This document shows, in pieces, positions 1 to 8,035 of a DNA stretch of 31,540 nucleotides (position 1 is the stretch's first letter; each line of letters begins with the position of its first letter). The stretch lies in IMG/VR virus record IMGVR_UViG_3300013131_000153, positions 1 through 31,540 of that record. The stretch is one strand, 5' to 3'. The stretch is from a virus. The position numbers were made by a program, and so were the translations under genes. The notes under the pieces were generated by a model. The model was not told the DNA's origin and did no database searches. It worked only from the letters and a program-made list of their open reading frames with translations.

Positions 1-1
1 A

Positions 2-748
2 GGCCATCGCGAAGAGGCGCGCATGGTTGCGGACCTGCGCATGGCGGGAATCCATGTGCAGGAATACGACCCCGATACTGGCAAGCAATGGGAGGTCGAA
101 AGCTGTGGGGGGCATGTGCGCGGCCACATGGACGGCAAGGTGCATGGCCTGCCGGAAGCGCCCGCTACGCCGCATATCCTTGAATGCAAAACGCACAACG
201 AAAAGTCGTTCAAGGAACTGGTGGCAAAAGGCGTCAAGGCCGCCAAGCCCGGCCACTACAGGCAGATGATGGCCTATATGCACTTCTCCGGCGCATCGCG
301 TGCGCTGTACCTTGCACACAATAAAAACACCGATGAATTGCACGCCGAGCGCGTGCCCTATGATCCAAAAGATGGCGTGCAAATTACCCTGCGCATGGAG
401 AAGATCGTGCGCGCCGAGCAGCCGCCGGCGAAGCTGCACGAGAACCCTAACGCGAAAATGGCGTTCGAGTGCGGCTATTGCCGCCATGCGGGCGCCTGCC
501 ATCGCGGGGAATGGGCGCGACGGAATTGCCGAACCTGCCTGCACTCAACACCAAACATTGAAACAGGCGCATGGGACTGCTCGCTATTGCAATGCGAGTT
601 GTCGCATGAATTGCAGCAACAGGGCTGCATGTCGCACCTGTTCATTCCCGGCCTTGTGCCGGGCGAGCAGATCGACGCCGACGCAGAGGCGAACACTGTG
701 ACGTACCGGCTGGCGAGCGGCGGCGTCTGGACGGATGGAGTAGCGTAA
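2..748 (+). CDS. PD-(D/E)XK phage nuclease (5' partial)
   Basis: This is a probable phage exonuclease or recombination nuclease of the PD-(D/E)XK superfamily. The reading frame is open from base 2 and the residues before the first ATG (base 23) read GHREEAR, as expected for the inside of this family, so the gene starts upstream of the window. The core is visible as HMDGKVHG, then HILECKT about 25 residues later (the D...ExK catalytic set), then HYRQMMAYM, the usual downstream Q motif. The C-terminal third holds many cysteines (CGYC, CH, CRTC and later single Cys), which suggests a zinc or Fe-S binding tail as in Cas4/AddB-like nucleases; this part is inference. It ends at TAA one base before the ATG of the next gene, so it heads or belongs to the replication operon. 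It could act in recombination, end processing or host DNA degradation. Confidence 0.8.
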   Translation, partial: GHREEARMVADLRMAGIHVQEYDPDTGKQWEVESCGGHVRGHMDGKVHGLPEAPATPHILECKTHNEKSFKELVAKGVKAAKPGHYRQMMAYMHFSGASRALYLAHNKNTDELHAERVPYDPKDGVQITLRMEKIVRAEQPPAKLHENPNAKMAFECGYCRHAGACHRGEWARRNCRTCLHSTPNIETGAWDCSLLQCELSHELQQQGCMSHLFIPGLVPGEQIDADAEANTVTYRLASGGVWTDGVA

Positions 749-749
749 G

Positions 750-1322
750 ATGCTGGCAATCTCACCGGATGAAATTGGCAACCCATTTGCAAAGTTGCAG
801 GCATGGCGCGAGCGCCGGCGCGAAGAGCGCGACGCAATCGCACGCATCTCCACCGCACGGATGCGCGCCGCCGCAGCGCCAGCCCCAAAGCTGCCGCCGC
901 CGCCAAAAACGCATCGGCACGCGCGGTATATCTATCTGGAGCCTATCCGTGTCGAGCGGCCAGGCAGGCGCATCTACGCATTTCCAATAGGGCCGGTTCT
1001 GGTTGAAGAAGCGCGCCGGATACTGGCGAGAGACATCATGGGTTTTGTCTCGTGGCACACGGGTATTCCGTTGGACGACATCCTGCAATCTTCGCGCGCG
1101 GTCCCGCTGACGATTGCGCGATTCAAGGCCGCTTATTTGCTCAAGCGCGAACGCAAACCAAGCCTGCCGCAAATCGGCAGGATGCTCGGCGGCAGGGACC
1201 ACACGACGGTCCTGCACGGAATACGCCGCGCCGAAGAAATGATCGCATCGGGCGAGTGGACGCCGCCAACGCGCGAGGAACTGGAATTCTGGATTGTCGA
1301 GCAGAGGGCGAAGCATGTTTGA
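750..1322 (+). CDS. Stand-alone DnaA domain-IV-like DNA-binding protein
   Basis: This 190-residue protein lacks the AAA+ ATPase of DnaA but carries a clear domain IV, the helix-turn-helix that reads DnaA boxes, at about residues 85-160. The signature GGRDHTTVL is intact, with R149, D150, H151, T152 and T153 at the positions that contact DNA in bacterial DnaA. The N-terminal 60 residues are rich in Arg, Ala and Pro and look disordered. A TGGAG Shine-Dalgarno-like sequence precedes the ATG, which lies one base after the upstream TAA; the 3' end overlaps the helicase start by 8 bases. It may bind phage or host DnaA boxes to start phage replication or block host initiation. Which of these it does cannot be read from sequence. 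Confidence 0.8.
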   Translation: MLAISPDEIGNPFAKLQAWRERRREERDAIARISTARMRAAAAPAPKLPPPPKTHRHARYIYLEPIRVERPGRRIYAFPIGPVLVEEARRILARDIMGFVSWHTGIPLDDILQSSRAVPLTIARFKAAYLLKRERKPSLPQIGRMLGGRDHTTVLHGIRRAEEMIASGEWTPPTREELEFWIVEQRAKHV

Positions 1323-2952
1323 GGCGCGCTATTACCAGAGCGAAGCGATCGACTCGATCTTCAAGTATTGGGAGAGATGCCCTGGGGACAACATCCTCGC
1401 AGAAATGGCGACTGGCACGGGCAAAGCCTTTGTCATCGCACAACTGATCCGCGAGATATTCCAGATCGCGCCGCGCGCGCGCATTATAATGCTCGTCCAC
1501 GTCCGCGAGCTTGTACGCCAGAACTTCGAGGAATTGTTGCGCTATTGGCCGGGCGCTCCTGTCGGTATCAATTCCGCCGGGCTTGGCCGCCGCGACACGC
1601 GCCCGCCGATCCTGTGCGCGTCCATTCAATCGGTCTTTCGCAAGCCCGAATTACTCGGCCCGCGCGATCTTGTGATCGTCGATGAAGCGCATCTTGTGCC
1701 CCAGGCCGGGGATGGCATGTATCGCAAGATGATCGAAGGATTGCGGGCGCTCGGCCCTATGCGCGTTGTCGGCTTTACCGCGACGCCGTTCCGCCTCGAC
1801 AGCGGACGGCTGGATCGCGGCAAGGATCGTCTCTTCGACCAAATCGTTTATCGCTATGGCATAGCTGAAGGGGTGCGCGATGGCTTTCTTTCTCCTTTGG
1901 TATCCAAAAGCGGGGCGACAGAAATTGACGTTTCAGGAGTTGCGCGCCGCGGCGGAGAATTTATCGCAGGCGCTCTCGAAAGCACCGCCGACGTGGACGC
2001 CATTACAAAGGCTGCAGTGGGCGAAATCATCGGGCATGGAAGCAATCGGCGGTCGTGGCTTGTGTTTTGTGCGGGCGTCAAGCACGCGCATCACGTCTGC
2101 GATGAATTCCGCCGGCAAGGAATATCCTGCGCCACAGTGACGGGCGAGACGCCGGCGCATGAACGAGACAGGATACTCGCTGATTTCAAGGCCGGGCGCA
2201 TTCGCTGCCTCACCAATATGTCGGTGCTGACGACGGGCTTCAATGCGCCGGGCGTCGATCTTGTCGCGATGCTGCGGCCGACGCTCTCGACCGGGCTATA
2301 TGTCCAGATGCTCGGCCGGGGAACCCGCATTGCGCCGAACAAGGCGAACTGTCTGGTCCTCGATTTCAGCGGCAACGTTCGCCGGCATGGGGCCGTGGAT
2401 GATCTGGAGATCGCAGAATCGTCCGAGAATGGAGGCGTGGAGAAGGTTGGCGCGGTTGCGATAACGGACATCAAGATGATCGCCTGCCCGCATTGCCGCG
2501 CCTACATTTCGCCGCGCGTGTCCGTCTGTCCTGAATGCAATGAGGTCGTGCGCGAGAAGCCGCCGCATGATCCGCACGCTGACGTTGTGGAGGTCATGTC
2601 GCACATCATGAAGGCAGACGGCTTTCGCACTGTTGACGCCATGACCTTCGCGATAAATGCCAGCAGCTTCGACAAGCCGAAAACGTTGCGCGTTGAGTAC
2701 CATTCCGGCCGGAAGGTGTTCAAGGAGTGGGTGTGCTTCGACCATCCCGAAAACTCGTTCCCGCGGCGCAAGGCGTCAACGTGGTGGATGGAAAGCGGTG
2801 GTCAAATGCCGCCGCCGGCATCGGTGGCGGAGGCTGTCAAGCGCACGGGAGAGCTGCGAACGGTCATCGGAATCAAAACACGCGATGAAAACGGCTTCGA
2901 GAAGGTATCGGCCCGCCGCTTCGATCCGCGTAGGAATGAGAGGGCGGCATGA
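1315..2952 (+). CDS. DEAD/DEAH-box SF2 DNA helicase
   Basis: This is a 545-residue superfamily 2 helicase. Motif I is MATGTGKAF, motif II VDEAH, motif III GFTATPFR, and motif VI QMLGRGTR, followed by a zinc-ribbon-like CPHC...CPEC pair near residue 390-405. The ATG at 1315 is preferred over an upstream TTG because AGAGGGCGAAGC places a good ribosome binding site in front of it and the family begins with a short xRxYQ motif (here ARYYQ). Motif I carries Ala where Ser or Thr normally follows the Walker Lys, which is unusual because that hydroxyl helps hold Mg-ATP. The gene overlaps its upstream neighbour by 8 bases and the methyltransferase by ATGA. It likely unwinds DNA or branched structures during phage replication or recombination. 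Confidence 0.9.
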   Translation: MFEARYYQSEAIDSIFKYWERCPGDNILAEMATGTGKAFVIAQLIREIFQIAPRARIIMLVHVRELVRQNFEELLRYWPGAPVGINSAGLGRRDTRPPILCASIQSVFRKPELLGPRDLVIVDEAHLVPQAGDGMYRKMIEGLRALGPMRVVGFTATPFRLDSGRLDRGKDRLFDQIVYRYGIAEGVRDGFLSPLVSKSGATEIDVSGVARRGGEFIAGALESTADVDAITKAAVGEIIGHGSNRRSWLVFCAGVKHAHHVCDEFRRQGISCATVTGETPAHERDRILADFKAGRIRCLTNMSVLTTGFNAPGVDLVAMLRPTLSTGLYVQMLGRGTRIAPNKANCLVLDFSGNVRRHGAVDDLEIAESSENGGVEKVGAVAITDIKMIACPHCRAYISPRVSVCPECNEVVREKPPHDPHADVVEVMSHIMKADGFRTVDAMTFAINASSFDKPKTLRVEYHSGRKVFKEWVCFDHPENSFPRRKASTWWMESGGQMPPPASVAEAVKRTGELRTVIGIKTRDENGFEKVSARRFDPRRNERAA

Positions 2953-4313
2953 CGGCGTTCTACAACGAAATTGAACCCTATGCCGCTGCGTGGCTGCGCA
3001 ACCTGATTGACACCGGACACATCGCGCCGGGGATCGTGGACGAAAGGGATATCCGTGACATACGACCAGATGAGCTTGCTAGATTTACCCAATGTCACTT
3101 CTTCGCCGGTATCGGCGTCTGGTCCTACGCTCTGCGACAAGCCGGATGGCCAGACGACCGCCCAATCTGGACCGGCTCCTGCCCGTGCCAGCCTTTCAGC
3201 GCGGCAGGCCGAGGCGATGGGGCTGCTGACGAGCGGCACCTATGGCCGCACTGGCACCATCTCATTGCAGAGTGCCGCCCTCCAATCGTCCTTGGCGAAC
3301 AAGTTGAAGCAGCGATCCGCCACGGATGGCTCGACCTTGTTCAAACTGACATGGAAGGAAGCGGTTACGCCTGCGGGGCGGTCGCTGCCCCTGCTGCGGG
3401 CTTCGGCGCTCCGCACATCCGAGCACGCCTGTACTTTGCCGCTCAACGGTTGGTCCAGCCCGGGAGCGCGAGACTGGAAGGACACAATCGGGATGGCGTC
3501 AACCGGCGTCAACCCGGATGGAACGGAAAGGTCGCGGCTGGATCAACTCGGCCGGCAGGTGGGACTGACAGCGTGGCCGGAGATTGGCGGCGAGTCGCCT
3601 TTGCTGCCGAGTGCGACCCTGACGGGGATGGGTGGTGTCAACTCCGAAACATCGACCCCGCAGAATGCGACTGCATCGGACCGACCGAAGATGGTGTTGA
3701 ATACCGCAAACTGGCCGGCGTCTTGTATGGGCGCAGGCTGGCCGACCCCACAGACGCAGGATGCGAGCGGGGGCGGTCAAGCCAAGCGTGCGATGGGAGA
3801 GGCTCGGCATGGGTCGAACCTGAACGACTTTGCGATGCTGGCTGGCTGGCCCTCCCCAACAGTCGGGAACGCGACGGGATCGCAGGCGGCGAAGGATGCG
3901 AGCGCAACGGGCAAGCGCCCGGACGGCAGCAAGGCGACTGTGAGTCTCAATGCAGTGGCGAAGATCGCGGGCTGGCCGACGCCGATGGCAGGAACGCCAG
4001 CGCGAAACGGCAACAGCGAAGCGGGGAACACGGACGCAAGCCGCAAGACGGTGGCGTTGTGCGGAGCGGAGATAGCGGGGCACGGCTTGACGTTGCCGCC
4101 GGATTGGGCCGGCCCGGCCCGGTTAACGGCTTCTGGCGAGATGCTGACTGGCTTTACTGCCGGGATGACAAATGGCGGCCAGTTGAACCCGGCATTGAGC
4201 CGCTGGCTCATGGGGCTCCCGCCCGAGTGGGACGCCTGCGCGCCTACGGCAATGCGATCTGCGCGCCGCAAGCAACAGCCTTCGTCGAGGCCGTGATGGA
4301 GTGCGCGGCATGA
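2949..4313 (+). CDS. dcm: C5-cytosine DNA methyltransferase
   Basis: This 454-residue protein is a cytosine-5 methyltransferase, transferring methyl from S-adenosylmethionine to C in DNA. Motif I is FFAGIG (residues 51-56), motif [11 protein letters not shown] with catalytic C80, motif VI is GEQV with E117, motif VIII resembles [11 protein letters not shown], and motif X is AYGNAI (about 432-437). Between motifs VIII and X lies a 230-residue region rich in Gly, Arg, Asp and Gln with LADP/LADA motifs. Its codon use is poorer than in the flanks and it coincides with the second reading frame described at 3055. ATG overlaps the helicase stop as ATGA, and its own stop overlaps the next ATG. It may protect phage DNA from restriction; no partner restriction enzyme is present in the window. 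Confidence 0.9.
   Translation: MTAFYNEIEPYAAAWLRNLIDTGHIAPGIVDERDIRDIRPDELARFTQCHFFAGIGVWSYALRQAGWPDDRPIWTGSCPCQPFSAAGRGDGAADERHLWPHWHHLIAECRPPIVLGEQVEAAIRHGWLDLVQTDMEGSGYACGAVAAPAAGFGAPHIRARLYFAAQRLVQPGSARLEGHNRDGVNRRQPGWNGKVAAGSTRPAGGTDSVAGDWRRVAFAAECDPDGDGWCQLRNIDPAECDCIGPTEDGVEYRKLAGVLYGRRLADPTDAGCERGRSSQACDGRGSAWVEPERLCDAGWLALPNSRERDGIAGGEGCERNGQAPGRQQGDCESQCSGEDRGLADADGRNASAKRQQRSGEHGRKPQDGGVVRSGDSGARLDVAAGLGRPGPVNGFWRDADWLYCRDDKWRPVEPGIEPLAHGAPARVGRLRAYGNAICAPQATAFVEAVMECAA
3055..4296 (+). CDS. Overlapping +1-frame phage protein with WPTP repeats, function unknown
   Basis: A 413-residue frame lies entirely inside the methyltransferase gene, shifted by +1. I recognise the protein style as a recurring phage hypothetical family found with phage dcm genes: an N-terminal [11 protein letters not shown] region, [26 protein letters not shown], spaced AGWPTP or AGWPSP motifs (Trp at 229, 265, 307), and a C-terminal [18 protein letters not shown]. 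This recognition is memory, not a search result. The GTG at 3055 is chosen because AAAGGG lies six bases upstream; ATG 3070 and a TTG at 3007 are alternatives. In the central part this frame has the codon use typical of the phage (many CTG, GCG, ACG, CCG), better than the dcm frame there. Function is unknown. If it is not translated, the ORF is a by-product of the methyltransferase sequence. Confidence 0.65.
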   Translation: MTYDQMSLLDLPNVTSSPVSASGPTLCDKPDGQTTAQSGPAPARASLSARQAEAMGLLTSGTYGRTGTISLQSAALQSSLANKLKQRSATDGSTLFKLTWKEAVTPAGRSLPLLRASALRTSEHACTLPLNGWSSPGARDWKDTIGMASTGVNPDGTERSRLDQLGRQVGLTAWPEIGGESPLLPSATLTGMGGVNSETSTPQNATASDRPKMVLNTANWPASCMGAGWPTPQTQDASGGGQAKRAMGEARHGSNLNDFAMLAGWPSPTVGNATGSQAAKDASATGKRPDGSKATVSLNAVAKIAGWPTPMAGTPARNGNSEAGNTDASRKTVALCGAEIAGHGLTLPPDWAGPARLTASGEMLTGFTAGMTNGGQLNPALSRWLMGLPPEWDACAPTAMRSARRKQQPSSRP

Positions 4314-4678
4314 GCGCATTTACAAACAGCTTCAACACATCGTTCGCGATCTGCGGCGTCTGCGGTGGCGAGCATGACAACGGCTTCGGCTACGCGCCGA
4401 ACGACAAGTCCCGCATACTCTGGGCCTGTAATGAATGCCTTGCCGAAGCCCCGCACGTTTACGGAGTTGCCATGAAAGATGTGAGCACACGACGCCGATA
4501 TGAATTGCAAGCCCGCACGGATGCGCTTGCCGCCCTTGGCGAATATCTGCTTGCGCTGGGCAAGACCGACTTCATGGATCTTGAAGAGAAAGAGGCTGGC
4601 GAGGCGTTCGACGTATCGCTGAAAGCCTATCGCGACTCGCTGCGCAAAGCATTGGTCGAACATGCCCCGCCGTTCTAA
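4310..4678 (+). CDS. Small Cys-rich phage protein (possibly DUF6511-like)
   Basis: This 122-residue protein begins with a zinc-knuckle-like pair, CGVCGGEHDNGFGY then ACNEC, in the first 45 residues. The rest is helical, with a LGEYLLALGKTDFMDLEEKE stretch and a C-terminal SLRKAL helix. The general layout (CxxC, FGY, CxxC, then a GKTD helix) resembles the phage DUF6511 family as I remember it. The ATG at 4310 forms an ATGA overlap with the methyltransferase stop, so it is translationally coupled; an in-frame GTG at 4301 is less likely. Its function is unknown. Its place between methyltransferase and primase suggests an accessory role in DNA metabolism. Confidence 0.75.
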   Translation: MSAFTNSFNTSFAICGVCGGEHDNGFGYAPNDKSRILWACNECLAEAPHVYGVAMKDVSTRRRYELQARTDALAALGEYLLALGKTDFMDLEEKEAGEAFDVSLKAYRDSLRKALVEHAPPF

Positions 4679-4715
4679 CGCGCGGTAATAATAAAAAACA
4701 GGCTGGGCAATCAAT

Positions 4716-7028
4716 ATGGCTGACGCAATGACAGCAACAAAACAACCATCCCCATTCGCGCAGGCCGCGCCCGCTATCATCGCTGCTGGCTATACCGTAT
4801 TGCCGCTCATGCCGCGCGACAAAGCGCCTGGGCAGTACATTTCCGGTCGCTGGCAGCTCATGCAGGGCTGGAACAGGTTCCGCGACCAGAAGCCCGAACC
4901 GTTCCTGCAAAAACTGTGGGCGCAGCACGAGGGCGGTAATATCGGCGTCGTCTGCGGCACGCCCTGCGGGCCGGAGATGGAATTGGTCGCGATCGATTTC
5001 GACACCGACGATCACGACATTCTCGCCCAGCTCGAAAGCGCCATTCCGCCCTCGCCTGTGCGCAAGCGCGGCGCCCGCGGTCATACCGCCTTCTATCGCG
5101 CGCCGGCGGGAACGAAGGGCATGAAGTTTCGCAAGGGGCAGGCGACCATCTGCGAAATCCTTTCGGGCAATGCCGTGCGGCAGACGGTGCTGCCGCCGTC
5201 GATCCACCCTAGCGGCGCGAAATATGTCTGGCTGGGCGATCGCACGCTTGAAAACACCCGCCCGGAAGAGCTGCCGGCCCTGCTGCCTGACCAGATCGAA
5301 AAATTCACCGACACACTGGAGCATATCTGCGGGCCGTCGGAGCCCATGGCGAAGCCCTCGCGCCAGCATGACAGCGACGATTCCGATCCGTTCCACGCGC
5401 TCAATCAGGCGGCGCTCGATCGGCTTGACGAATGGGTGCCGCTGCTCAACCTGCCAAAGCTCAAGAACAAGGGCGGGCGATATTCCGCCGTCGCGTTCTG
5501 GCGGCCATCGTCGTCGGGCCGGCCGCTGGAAGTGCGCAATCCCAACCTCTCCATTCACCGCGACGGGATCAAGGATTTCGGGACGGACCAGACCTATTCG
5601 GCGCTGGACCTGTTGATGGCCTCGCAGGGGTGGCCGCTGGATACCGCCTTCCAGTGGCTTTCCGAGCAGTTGGGCATGTTTCAGGACACTTGGGGCGATG
5701 TGGCTTTGCCGCAGGCGATCGTCGTCAGCGAAGCAGAAGTCGATGAGCCGGAAGAGGACGACGACGATGCACCGCCACGCGAGGAAGAGCCGCCGATATA
5801 TGACGCCTCCAGCGAACCAGTGCCGGGGCTGCTGGGCGAAATCGCGCACTGGATACTTGAGACTTCCCGCCGGCCTAACCCCGTGCTTGCCATGGGCGCG
5901 GCAACCGCGGTGCTAGGAACGCTCATAGGCCAGCGATTTTCAGGACCAACGCTCTCGGGCACGCATCTCTACATCATCGGGCTGGCGGGCTCTGGCACGG
6001 GCAAGGACCATCCCCTGCAACAGATCGCACCGCTGCTCGACGCCGCCAATGCCGGGCACTTGCTGGGGCCTGGCAAGTTTATGTCGGAAACCGCCATGGT
6101 CAACATGCTGGAGCGCCAGACTGTTAGCGTTTGCCCGATGGATGAATTCGGATCATTTTTGGCCAAGATGAACAATCGCAGGGCCAGCACCCATGAGGCC
6201 GGCATGTCGGCATTTTTACGCGAGGCCTGGGGCCGGTCATTCAAGACCATGATTACCCCGGAATGGGGCGGGCGACCATCGAAGGCGATTCACGCGCCGG
6301 CCATGTCGATATTCGGCGTCTCGACGCCCGAAGAATTTTACGAGGCATTGACCGGCCGGGATGTGGTCAACGGATTCCTCAACCGATTCCTGATGCTGGA
6401 CGGCGACACCCGCATTGCCGATCGCGACCCGCCGCTTGATCCGTTGCAGGTACCTGACGAGCTGGCGCATGAGCTTGTAAGCTTCTATCTGCGCGTGCGC
6501 CAGAACACCGCGGAAGAGCTTCGCGCCCCGTTCAACGGGGTAAAGCCCGCTATCATCATGGCGTGGTCAGCGGAGGCGCGGAAGGCATGGGAGGCGGCCA
6601 AGGCTGAAATTGAGAACCGGGCGGAAGATCCGGACATCGGACCTTTCTGGCGTCGGACAATCGAAATAGCGATCCGGTTGGCGACGATCCGCGCGGCGGG
6701 CTGCTATCAGGCGGAGATTGACCGCGCATCGTTCGAGTGGGGGTTATCGATCGCCAGCGCGTCGGCCCAGCGGATGTATATCACGGCGCAGGAGCACATG
6801 GCTGCGAATGAAAGATCGGCGCTGCGGAACAGAATACTACGCATGATGCGCAGGCGAGGCGAGGCGTCATTGCGCGAGGTACAGCAATTCATCCGATCGG
6901 AAGTCGATAGCCGCACGCTCAAGGATGTGTTGCTGCAAATGGTCGAGGCAGGGGCGCTTAAATGCAAAATGCCGGCGCGCAAGTCAAAGAGCGGCCGCCC
7001 GCCGGCGGTGATTTATGTGGCGGATTGA
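4716..7028 (+). CDS. Bifunctional primase-polymerase / DUF3987 helicase
   Basis: This 770-residue protein would prime and unwind DNA at the phage fork. The first 210 residues form a PrimPol (archaeo-eukaryotic primase type) domain: the metal-binding AIDFD with D94 and D96, then VLPPSIHPSG and KYVW. A middle segment near 245-310 (SIHRDGIKDFG) resembles inserts of phage primases. A highly acidic linker follows at about 335-350. The C-terminal half is a DUF3987-type P-loop helicase with Walker A GLAGSGTGKD (K430) and Walker B CPMDEFG (D476, E477). The extreme C-terminus is a winged-helix-like Arg/Lys-rich tail. The ATG is 38 bases after the previous stop. It is the last gene before the AT-rich gap, a usual position for a replication gene next to its origin. 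Confidence 0.9.
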   Translation: MADAMTATKQPSPFAQAAPAIIAAGYTVLPLMPRDKAPGQYISGRWQLMQGWNRFRDQKPEPFLQKLWAQHEGGNIGVVCGTPCGPEMELVAIDFDTDDHDILAQLESAIPPSPVRKRGARGHTAFYRAPAGTKGMKFRKGQATICEILSGNAVRQTVLPPSIHPSGAKYVWLGDRTLENTRPEELPALLPDQIEKFTDTLEHICGPSEPMAKPSRQHDSDDSDPFHALNQAALDRLDEWVPLLNLPKLKNKGGRYSAVAFWRPSSSGRPLEVRNPNLSIHRDGIKDFGTDQTYSALDLLMASQGWPLDTAFQWLSEQLGMFQDTWGDVALPQAIVVSEAEVDEPEEDDDDAPPREEEPPIYDASSEPVPGLLGEIAHWILETSRRPNPVLAMGAATAVLGTLIGQRFSGPTLSGTHLYIIGLAGSGTGKDHPLQQIAPLLDAANAGHLLGPGKFMSETAMVNMLERQTVSVCPMDEFGSFLAKMNNRRASTHEAGMSAFLREAWGRSFKTMITPEWGGRPSKAIHAPAMSIFGVSTPEEFYEALTGRDVVNGFLNRFLMLDGDTRIADRDPPLDPLQVPDELAHELVSFYLRVRQNTAEELRAPFNGVKPAIIMAWSAEARKAWEAAKAEIENRAEDPDIGPFWRRTIEIAIRLATIRAAGCYQAEIDRASFEWGLSIASASAQRMYITAQEHMAANERSALRNRILRMMRRRGEASLREVQQFIRSEVDSRTLKDVLLQMVEAGALKCKMPARKSKSGRPPAVIYVAD

Positions 7029-7057
7029 CGGCCATCATTATGTGAATTTCCGAGTGC

Positions 7058-7143
7058 ATTTCGTATGACACACGAAACTCAAACAAGCTTAACCATTCGG
7101 GATTTTGAATGCCATCCGGTATGAGACAGAAAACATACGAAAT
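7058..7143. repeat. 10-base inverted repeat ATTTCGTATG / CATACGAAAT
   Basis: ATTTCGTATG at 7058-7067 is the exact reverse complement of CATACGAAAT at 7134-7143. Between them a related direct repeat occurs: TATGACACACGAAAC at 7064-7078 and TATGAGACAGAAAAC at 7120-7134. A smaller inverted pair, TTTCGT and ACGAAA, lies at 7059-7077. Such nested repeats are typical of operator or iteron sites. Which protein binds here is unknown; the two DnaA-like proteins are obvious candidates. Confidence 0.6.
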
Positions 7144-7335
7144 CGAGGCTAAAAATGATTAGAAATCAATAATATATATATTATATATGTAATGTATGTA
7201 ATAGATAGGTATATCTCTATATGAATGCTTAAGCTAGAGGTGGGTTTAGGGGGTCTATATAGGAAAGCACATGCAATCCCACAAAACTCATTTTCCGCCC
7301 TCTCACGCCCGGCTTCGGCTTGACCATTCGCGGCG

Positions 7336-7344
7336 CTATCCACA
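7336..7344 (+). promoter_or_regulatory. Near-consensus DnaA box
   Basis: CTATCCACA matches the bacterial DnaA box TTATNCACA except for its first base. It lies about 75 bases after the AT-rich core and about 100 bases before the second DnaA domain-IV gene. A single 8/9 match could occur by chance, so its value rests on the context. Confidence 0.4.
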
Positions 7345-7444
7345 GGCCTGCAATCTTGACCTCATGCCGGCAATCGCGCATAAGGGGAGGGCACACGTTG
7401 GAACCTGATTTGAAGGGCGGGCGGTCTCGAAGCTGGGGCGGCCC

Positions 7445-8035
7445 ATGTTGTGTTTGCAGCTAGACCTTATCGATCGCCTGCCACTTGTCTTTGCCGGGTG
7501 GGCGATGCCGCCAGAGCGGCGCAGGCTGCCGCCAAGGCCGCGCGAGGCCGCCACCCATCTCCCGTCGCTCTTCGACGCTCCACGGCGCTCTCTGGTTCGG
7601 CAGCAGTCATCGCAGACGCTTCCTGCCGCCCAGCGGTTCACGCCAGCGCCGCGGGCTGTGATGTTTTTGCCGGGGGCGTCCGATGAGACTCGCCGCAAGG
7701 TCGCTGCCCGCTACGCGATGCAACCTGCCGGCGCCGTTCCCGCCCCGCTCGCCAAGTCTGCTCATGTCCGCACGATCCAGCGCGAAGTGGCGCTTGCCTA
7801 TGGCTTGACCGTTGAGGAATTGTGGTCGCCGTCGCAATCGATCGATGCCGTCCTGCCGCGTCACGAGGTTTTCTATCGAGTGCGCGCGGAAACCGGGATG
7901 AGCTTTCCGCAGATCGCCCGGCGATGCGGGGGCTACGACATGACGACGGTGTTTTATGCCGTCAAGAAAACGCGCCAGCGGCTTGCGGGAGGCTGGCGGA
8001 TGCGAACCCGTCCAGATGTGGGGGCCGCGCCGTGA
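7445..8035 (+). CDS. Second, diverged DnaA domain-IV-like protein
   Basis: The C-terminal part of this 196-residue protein (about residues 100-185) has the layout of DnaA domain IV: HVRTIQREVALAYGLTVEEL, a PRHEVFYRVRAETGMSFPQI recognition region and GGYDMTTVFYAV. The box-reading signature is changed: Y164, D165, M166, T167, T168 replace the standard R-D-H-T-T, so it probably reads a different sequence. The N-terminal 90 residues are basic, Pro/Ala-rich and likely disordered. The start is uncertain: ATG 7445 is given, but ATG 7505 gives a more ordinary N-terminus, and neither has a well-spaced ribosome binding site. The stop overlaps the next gene as GTGA. It may control initiation or transcription at the adjacent AT-rich gap. 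Confidence 0.7.
   Translation: MLCLQLDLIDRLPLVFAGWAMPPERRRLPPRPREAATHLPSLFDAPRRSLVRQQSSQTLPAAQRFTPAPRAVMFLPGASDETRRKVAARYAMQPAGAVPAPLAKSAHVRTIQREVALAYGLTVEELWSPSQSIDAVLPRHEVFYRVRAETGMSFPQIARRCGGYDMTTVFYAVKKTRQRLAGGWRMRTRPDVGAAP

Larger units (their letters stand above)
7029..7444. other. AT-rich intergenic region, candidate replication origin or control region
   Basis: This 416-base stretch has no credible gene. Its centre, roughly 7150-7260, is very AT-rich (runs such as ATATATATATTATATAT), in sharp contrast with the GC-rich surroundings. It also carries a 10-base inverted repeat, a TATGANACA direct repeat and one near-consensus DnaA box. It sits between the primase-helicase and a DnaA domain-IV gene. 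The combination fits a melting element and initiator binding sites of an origin, but a promoter/operator region would look similar. No convincing sigma-70 promoter was found in it. Confidence 0.5.

Noticed and set aside
3007-3054. Earlier TTG start for the +1-frame protein
   Set aside because: No ribosome binding site stands before it, and the family-like part begins after GTG 3055, which has AAAGGG.
4572-5849. 425-codon - strand frame over the primase gene
   Set aside because: It is a composition shadow of a well-supported gene, rich in Arg, Leu and His with no recognisable domain.
7149-7343. Small - strand frame in the AT-rich gap
   Set aside because: Its Ile/Tyr/Thr-rich tail is just the translation of AT repeats; no start signal.
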